17,351 nt of DNA, taken from positions 1-17,351 of the forward strand of contig CALJGH010000232.1 of NCBI GenBank assembly GCA_938073925.1, in the 5' to 3' direction. This stretch comes from an uncultured Nitrospinaceae bacterium. GTDB lineage: Bacteria > Nitrospinota > Nitrospinia > Nitrospinales > VA-1. This document shows, in pieces, positions 13,631-17,351 of the stretch. The position numbers and the translations under genes are program-made. The notes beneath the pieces were generated by a model. That model had not been told where the DNA came from and ran no database searches. It saw only the letters and a program-made list of their open reading frames with translations. Position 1 is the first letter of the stretch; the number at the start of each line of letters is the position of its first letter.

Positions 13631-14239
13631 CTACGATAAACCGGGAAGGAGAATTTTTAGTTCTTCTGCGATCATGCCAATCGCGAGACTGCCGAGCAGG
13701 AGCCCCATGATCTGGTGGATGAATTTAGTTCCAGTTTTGCTGAGGTTATTTAATATGAGTTTGCTCAGTCTAAGAGTCAACCAAATCAGAACACCTATTA
13801 AAGCAAATTCAGATAAAGAAATTATTTTTCCGGTCCAGTTAGATATTTCGTCGGATTGAATGATGACAATACTTATGGCTGCCGGTCCGATAAAAAGTGG
13901 GAACGTAAGCGGAACCAGGGAGATATCTTCGTTTTCTTCGGAAAACAGGTAAGAGCTTTTTGTGTTAGATAACATTGTAAAAGAGATATAAAGAAGGAAG
14001 ATGCCACCAATGAGTTTGAAAGCAGACATTTCTATGCCGAAAAAACCGATGATATGTTTTCCAAGCAAAAAGGAGGCGGCTAATAAGAGTACCGCTGTAC
14101 AGGAAGTTTTTAGTGCAATGGATTTGTGTTCGGCATCTGTTTTCTGTGCGGTCAGTAAAATATAGACCGGGATGTTGCCAATCGGGTCTATAACAGCAAC
14201 TAGAATAACAAAGGTTTTAATGAGTTCGGTGACATCCAT
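13631..14239 (-). CDS. MarC family integral membrane protein
   Basis: A 202-residue inner-membrane protein of the MarC (UPF0056) family, whose transport role is unsettled despite the historical link to antibiotic resistance. Family marks are the first-helix motif VAVIDPIGNIPVYILL, the mid-protein FPLFIGPAAISIVII and the closing HQIMGLLLGSLAIGMIAEEL. About six hydrophobic helices are visible, at roughly residues 8-28, 42-62, 68-90, 107-126, 138-160 and 178-198. ATG 14239 follows TAAGAA. A TATAAT-like box on the minus strand at 14275-14270 could start transcription, though without a good -35. It begins three bases after the end of a broken small membrane-protein frame. Confidence 0.92.
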   Translation of the reverse strand: MDVTELIKTFVILVAVIDPIGNIPVYILLTAQKTDAEHKSIALKTSCTAVLLLAASFLLGKHIIGFFGIEMSAFKLIGGIFLLYISFTMLSNTKSSYLFSEENEDISLVPLTFPLFIGPAAISIVIIQSDEISNWTGKIISLSEFALIGVLIWLTLRLSKLILNNLSKTGTKFIHQIMGLLLGSLAIGMIAEELKILLPGLS

Positions 14240-14242
14240 TTC

Positions 14243-14395
14243 TTACCCAAGGTTTTTTTGTTTTCTTTTATTATACAGAAAATGCAGAATGAAACTTCCC
14301 AGTAACATTTTAAATATCCAGCTCCCCCAAAAATGTCATGGGTTTTCATCCATCAAAATTTTTACCTCACCTTCGCTAGCTGTGAACGTGTTCAT
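14243..14395 (-). pseudogene. small membrane protein frame interrupted by TGA
   Basis: ATG 14395 reads MNTFTASEGEVKILMDENP, then TGA at 14338-14336, and the same frame goes on with HFWGSWIFKMLLGSFILHFL and YNKRKQKNLG to TAA just before the MarC start. The second part has a hydrophobic helix followed by a basic cluster, as in a true membrane protein. Either the gene is broken, or a shorter product starts at an internal Met (MLLGSFILHFLYNKRKQ). Selenocysteine is unlikely because no selenoprotein context is visible. Confidence 0.4.
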
Positions 14396-14447
14396 TTCTA
14401 CCAAATAAAGGTTAATGAATGCAGGTTTCGGACTCAGCTTGTTCGTG

Positions 14448-14475
14448 TTGGCATTTGGGATCATGTATAAATAAT
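14448..14475 (+). promoter_or_regulatory. candidate distal promoter of the DEAD-box helicase
   Basis: TTGGCA (14448-14453, 5/6) and AATAAT (14470-14475, 5/6) are separated by 16 bases. If used, it gives a leader of almost 300 bases before ATG 14778. Confidence 0.5.
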
Positions 14476-14523
14476 AGGACATTTACGTCAATATTTCACT
14501 ATCAGGTGGAGTAGATTTAAAGG

Positions 14524-14553
14524 TTAGCATTATTTAAAGAACTGTTATATAAT
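14524..14553 (+). promoter_or_regulatory. alternative proximal promoter of the DEAD-box helicase
   Basis: TTAGCA (14524-14529, 4/6) and a perfect TATAAT (14548-14553) are separated by 18 bases. The leader would be about 220 bases. Confidence 0.4.
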
Positions 14554-14559
14554 GCCCTA

Positions 14560-14777
14560 TACTTTAAGTGGTTATAGCCGTCTAGAGAATTACAGGTGTA
14601 GTGGTTTTTGGTTGAGCAGTATCCGGCCCCAGGCCCCCAGATTTTCCCCCCTCGTTTTCTCACAAAGCTCAAACCCCCTAAAATAATTTTTGTTAGCAGA
14701 CCCTTTGGGTTTCGCCTAACTACGTCGCTTTTTTGTCTAAAAGGCGTTACGTTCATATTTAATATATTAAGGAAATT
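14560..14777 (+). promoter_or_regulatory. long structured 5' leader of the helicase gene
   Basis: No convincing gene lies here. A C-rich tract (14623-14652, with runs of four, five and six C) is followed by two hairpins. The first, 14692-14720, has GTTAG/CTAAC as outer stem and GACCC-TTT-GGGTT as inner stem. The second, 14726-14746, has CGCTTTTT-TGTCT-AAAAGGCG, an eight-pair stem with one G-U. The ribosome-binding site AAGGAA comes about 25 bases later. Long folded leaders are known for cold-induced helicases, so self-regulation or cold control is a reasonable inference. Confidence 0.5.
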
Positions 14778-16145
14778 ATGCAAACCAACACAGCACTACA
14801 AACACCACCGATAGTCGATGAAACTCAACCGACACCTAATGGGTTCGACGCTCTAAATTTAATCGACCCTATTTGCAGGGCGGTTAGAGATGAAGAATAT
14901 ACGAACCCAACCCCCATCCAAATGCAAGCCGTTCCCCATCTTTTGGAGGGCCGAGATCTTTTAGGATGTGCGCAAACAGGAACAGGAAAAACAGCAGCCT
15001 TTGCACTGCCCATCCTTCAACGTTTGCAAGAAAGCAATCAACCTGCAGGACCCAAAGGAGTGCGTTCCCTCATTCTGACTCCAACCCGAGAACTAGCCGT
15101 GCAGATTAGTGAAAGTCTCGATGTTTATGGACGCTATATGAACTTAAAACAAACCGTTGTTTATGGCGGTGTCAGGCAAGAAAAACAAGTCAAAGCACTC
15201 AGGCGGGGAGTTGATATTCTAGTGGCAACCCCAGGCAGATTGCTGGATTTATACAACCAGAAATGTTTTCACCTCGACAAGGTCGAGATTTTCGTTCTTG
15301 ATGAGGCAGATCGAATGCTAGACATGGGTTTTCTGCCCGATGTGAAAAAAATTCATTCTAAGATATCTAAAAATAGTCAGGCCATGTTGTTTTCGGCCAC
15401 CATGCCTAAGGAGATACAACACCTTACTCAAAGTTTCTTGAAAGATCCTGTGAAAATTGAGGTGGCTCCGCCTTCCACTACTGTTGAAAAAATCGATCAG
15501 CGAGTGTTGTTTGTAGATCGTGAAAACAAAAACGCGTTGCTGAAATCCATGTTGGAAGATGCGACGATAGAAAGAGCTCTTATCTTTGCCCGCACTAAAC
15601 ACGGAGCGAACAAGATAGTGAAAAATCTGAGTAAAAGTAAAATCAAAGCAGATGCAATTCATGGAAACAAATCGCAATCGGCACGGATAGATGCTTTAAA
15701 TAAATTCAAAACAGGAAAAGTCCGCGTTCTAGTTGCAACCGACATTGCTTCCCGAGGAATCGATGTGGATGGAATCACTCATGTTATCAACTATGAATTG
15801 CCGAACGAACCCGAAAGCTACGTTCACAGAATTGGCAGAACAGCTCGAGCGGGAGCTACAGGTATGGCTCTGTCTTTATGTGACTTAGGAGAGCTGGGAT
15901 ATCTGAAAAGGATAGAACAGGCGACGAACAAAACGGTAGCGGTAGAGGCAGATCATATCTACCATTCCGAATCCATTGCCTCAAAAAGAGGCCGTTCTTT
16001 TGGTTCTAAACCAAAGTCTACGCAAAGAAAAAGAAATTTTGGTTATCGTCCAGCATCAGGGAAAAATAGCAGGCCTGCAGCCAGAAATGGCCGTCCACAA
16101 CGTGGGAACGCGCAACGTAGTAGGAGAACAGCAGGCAATAGTTAA
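14778..16145 (+). CDS. rhlE: DEAD-box ATP-dependent RNA helicase, RhlE type
   Basis: Cytoplasmic RNA helicase that unwinds structured RNA in ribosome assembly or RNA decay. At 455 aa all core motifs are intact: Q motif NPTPIQMQA (43-51), motif I AQTGTGKT (65-72), PTREL (102-106), TPGR (151-154), DEAD (175-178), SAT (206-208), ARTKHGANKI, TDIASRGIDV (321-330) and HRIGRTARAG (350-359). The entry FDALNLIDPICRAVRDEEY is RhlE-like. The C-terminal tail from about 402 is basic and Arg/Gly/Ser-rich (RPAARNGRPQRGNAQRSRR), a probable RNA-binding tether. ATG 14778 is preceded by AAGGAA. The long structured leader suggests post-transcriptional or cold control. Two small genes and a methyltransferase-like gene follow on the same strand. 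Confidence 0.97.
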   Translation: MQTNTALQTPPIVDETQPTPNGFDALNLIDPICRAVRDEEYTNPTPIQMQAVPHLLEGRDLLGCAQTGTGKTAAFALPILQRLQESNQPAGPKGVRSLILTPTRELAVQISESLDVYGRYMNLKQTVVYGGVRQEKQVKALRRGVDILVATPGRLLDLYNQKCFHLDKVEIFVLDEADRMLDMGFLPDVKKIHSKISKNSQAMLFSATMPKEIQHLTQSFLKDPVKIEVAPPSTTVEKIDQRVLFVDRENKNALLKSMLEDATIERALIFARTKHGANKIVKNLSKSKIKADAIHGNKSQSARIDALNKFKTGKVRVLVATDIASRGIDVDGITHVINYELPNEPESYVHRIGRTARAGATGMALSLCDLGELGYLKRIEQATNKTVAVEADHIYHSESIASKRGRSFGSKPKSTQRKRNFGYRPASGKNSRPAARNGRPQRGNAQRSRRTAGNS

Positions 16146-16187
16146 AAGCTTGACGATTTCTTTTAGCATTGCGAGAATAGATCCGTT

Positions 16188-16207
16188 GGCTTCACGCCGA
16201 ATTGTTA
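16188..16207. repeat. degenerate match (16/20) to the 20-bp repeat
   Basis: GGCTTCACGCCGAATTGTTA shares 16 of 20 bases, with the core CACGCCGA intact, with the copies at 10190 and 11007. It lies between the helicase stop and the 25-residue peptide gene. The pairing arms are largely lost, so common origin is uncertain. Confidence 0.3.
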
Positions 16208-16230
16208 TAGAACTTTAAAGGCGATCTTTT

Positions 16231-16308
16231 ATGCTTAAATTCATGGCTTGGTTTTCAGCCTTTGTCACTATCGGATTCATTGTGCTACTGGTTTTTGACT
16301 ACGGTTGA
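16231..16308 (+). CDS. small single-helix membrane peptide, 25 aa
   Basis: MLKFMAWFSAFVTIGFIVLL followed by VFDYG: essentially one transmembrane helix with a short tail. AAAGG lies nine bases before ATG 16231. It sits between the RhlE gene and the methyltransferase-like gene on the same strand and would be read from the same transcript. No family can be assigned at this length; the ribosome-binding site and coherent hydrophobicity support it. Confidence 0.5.
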   Translation: MLKFMAWFSAFVTIGFIVLLVFDYG

Positions 16309-16334
16309 TGAGTTAAGAAGGGCAATGAAATTAG

Positions 16335-16844
16335 TTGAGATTAGTGAAAATCACTCCTCCTTTAGTTAAGGCATTTATCATCTTCCCCATGAATGTGATG
16401 GGGGTGATTCCCGGATTCCTCCTATGGTGTTCGCGAGAAGGTGGTGTGTTTGATAAATATCCGCTGGGCATTGATCTTATCAGATCATTTCCCGGCGGAC
16501 TTTTAGTAGGTTCTGGTGCCTGTCTTTGCTGGATTTCAGTTTCTTTGTTTTCTGAACACGGAGGTGGCGGAACACCCGCTCCTTATGATCCCCCTAAAAT
16601 TTTTGTAGCACGAGGAGTTTATACACGCGTAAGAAATCCAATGATGACAGGTGTTATTCTGGTACTTCTGGGGGAAGCGATGCTCTCAGGTTCGATACCT
16701 ATTTTAATCTGGTGTCTTATTTTTGTTCAAGGTTGTTTGGTTTTTATACCCTTATGGGAAGAACCAGAACTGAAACGCAGGTTTGGTGAACCTTATCTTG
16801 AATACAAACGCCAAGTGCCGAGATGGATTCCCAAACTCTTTTAG
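16335..16844 (+). CDS. isoprenylcysteine carboxyl methyltransferase-like membrane protein
   Basis: Integral membrane protein of the ICMT/phospholipid methyltransferase superfamily, about 169 aa, presumably using S-adenosylmethionine on a lipid or membrane substrate. The signature region has GGGGTPAPYDPPKIFVARG (77-93), GVYTRVRNPMMTGVIL (94-109) and near the C-terminus WEEPELKRRFGEPYLEYKRQ (141-160) then VPRWIP. Hydrophobic helices are at about 12-32, 53-73, 104-118 and 121-140. The start is uncertain: TTG 16335 or GTG 16344. An ATG at 16325 with the best ribosome-binding site (AAGAAGGGC) is in another frame and reads MKLVEISENHSSFS before stopping. Its first residues mimic MRLVKI, as if a tandem duplication had disturbed the start. 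Bacterial substrates of this family are mostly unknown. Confidence 0.88.
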   Translation: MRLVKITPPLVKAFIIFPMNVMGVIPGFLLWCSREGGVFDKYPLGIDLIRSFPGGLLVGSGACLCWISVSLFSEHGGGGTPAPYDPPKIFVARGVYTRVRNPMMTGVILVLLGEAMLSGSIPILIWCLIFVQGCLVFIPLWEEPELKRRFGEPYLEYKRQVPRWIPKLF

Positions 16845-16856
16845 TTGATTTTCTTT

Positions 16857-17024
16857 ATGAATGATGAAAAAGAAAAATATTCGCTGATCGATTGGATAGG
16901 TAGTGCGATCGGGTTCATAGTGATTGGGTTTATTATTTTTATTTTGATATGGCCACTCATCGACCCTACCCCCAACAAATCTTCTTCACTTAAAGAAAAT
17001 ATCCATCAAGCCACTGGGCAATAG
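16857..17024 (+). CDS. small membrane protein, 55 aa
   Basis: MNDEKEKYSLIDWIGSAIGF begins a polar N-terminus leading to one transmembrane helix (about residues 14-33, FIVIGFIIFILIWP), followed by a polar tail (LIDPTPNKSSSLKENIHQAT). The charge pattern suggests the tail is outside. ATG 16857 lies 12 bases after the methyltransferase-like stop, with no strong ribosome-binding site, so translation may be coupled to that gene. Family not recognised. Confidence 0.62.
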   Translation: MNDEKEKYSLIDWIGSAIGFIVIGFIIFILIWPLIDPTPNKSSSLKENIHQATGQ

Positions 17025-17106
17025 AAAACTCCACATGTCTTTGACTTGTCGTGCGGAATTGGGTTATGTCGAAGTATCTGGGTAATTTTACGTAGGTAGG
17101 ATTCTC

Positions 17107-17351
17107 TCAATCAAAAGGTGGTTGGCTTTTCTTTAGATACTCTTCCTCGGTCAGGTTCATCCTGCCAATGATGAATTTTTTCTTCCTTTCGGCGATGGAG
17201 ATAGTCGTCGAATCATTTTTTTCCTCTCCCAACCGTTTGGAAATTTCGATTTCTTTAATAGCGTGTCCCCAGTCCTTCATTCTTTCATAAACACTGATTA
17301 AATTTAAATGGACTTGGACATGGTTCGGTTCGATTGCTAGGACTTTGTTAT
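17107..17351 (-). CDS. TPR-repeat protein, C-terminal part (cut by window edge)
   Basis: The open frame enters from the right edge and ends at TGA 17107, covering the last 80 residues. NKVLAIEPNHVQVHLNLISV followed by YERMKDWGHAIKEIEIS matches the tetratricopeptide pattern (A-x-P-N-x4-H-x-N-L-x3-Y, then W-x2-A-I), so at least one full repeat and part of another are present. The final 40 residues are charged and contain LTEEEYLKKSQPPFD. TPR proteins serve as scaffolds for protein complexes; the partner cannot be inferred. The start is outside the window. Confidence 0.8.
   Translation of the reverse strand, partial: NKVLAIEPNHVQVHLNLISVYERMKDWGHAIKEIEISKRLGEEKNDSTTISIAERKKKFIIGRMNLTEEEYLKKSQPPFD

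Noticed and set aside
14336..14338. TGA read as selenocysteine or under a changed genetic code
   Set aside because: No selenoprotein factors or convincing downstream element are visible, and TGA is an ordinary stop in purD and other genes here.
14517..14783. Minus-strand 88-codon frame across the helicase leader
   Set aside because: It is antisense to the leader, has no ribosome-binding site I can see, and its composition reflects the C-rich tract.

Overview
The window is a 17.35 kb stretch of bacterial chromosome, AT-rich by eye. The layout is Gram-negative: several Sec signal peptides, one lipoprotein, an amino-acid-type ABC importer and many small membrane proteins. It has no rRNA, tRNA, CRISPR array, transposase or phage gene. 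No gene here fixes the lineage. TGA is used as a normal stop (purD, the TPR gene), so the standard code applies.

Layout. (1) 1-1241: a small hypothetical gene (-), a broken secreted-protein gene (+) and a strong hairpin terminator. (2) 1284-3921: a compact minus-strand ABC importer operon in the order ATPase, substrate-binding lipoprotein, permease, divergent from purD (4012-5280, +). (3) 5383-8499: five minus-strand genes in probable operon order: a secreted protein with a duplicated domain, a CarH/LitR-type B12-binding MerR regulator, a CbiX/SirB-like chelatase, a membrane-anchored or secreted hypothetical protein and a small zinc-finger protein. In front of the first gene is a good sigma70-like promoter whose -35 box lies inside a 53 bp near-perfect inverted repeat, the obvious candidate operator for the regulator. 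(4) 8895-12628: a zinc-ribbon membrane protein, a plus-strand isoaspartyl peptidase/asparaginase-type Ntn hydrolase, then minus-strand hypothetical genes, one with an internal duplication. Two of these genes end inside identical 20 bp copies of one sequence. (5) 12806-13519: two decayed plus-strand genes. (6) 13631-14395: a MarC-family membrane protein preceded by a small membrane-protein frame broken by a TGA. (7) 14448-17024: an RhlE-type DEAD-box helicase with a long structured leader, a 25-residue membrane peptide, an isoprenylcysteine-methyltransferase-like membrane protein and a 55-residue membrane protein. (8) 17107-end: the C-terminus of a TPR protein (-).

The most promising candidate for a new system is region 3. 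The regulator carries the W-x9-EH and E-x-H-x-x-G signatures of adenosylcobalamin photoreceptors, but has Glu where Thermus CarH has the His that caps cobalt after illumination. It is linked to a tetrapyrrole-chelatase-like protein and to an unrecognised secreted protein with two copies of a 41-residue unit. A second theme is gene decay: at least four loci carry in-frame stops or frameshifts, beside intact small proteins that gene callers easily miss.
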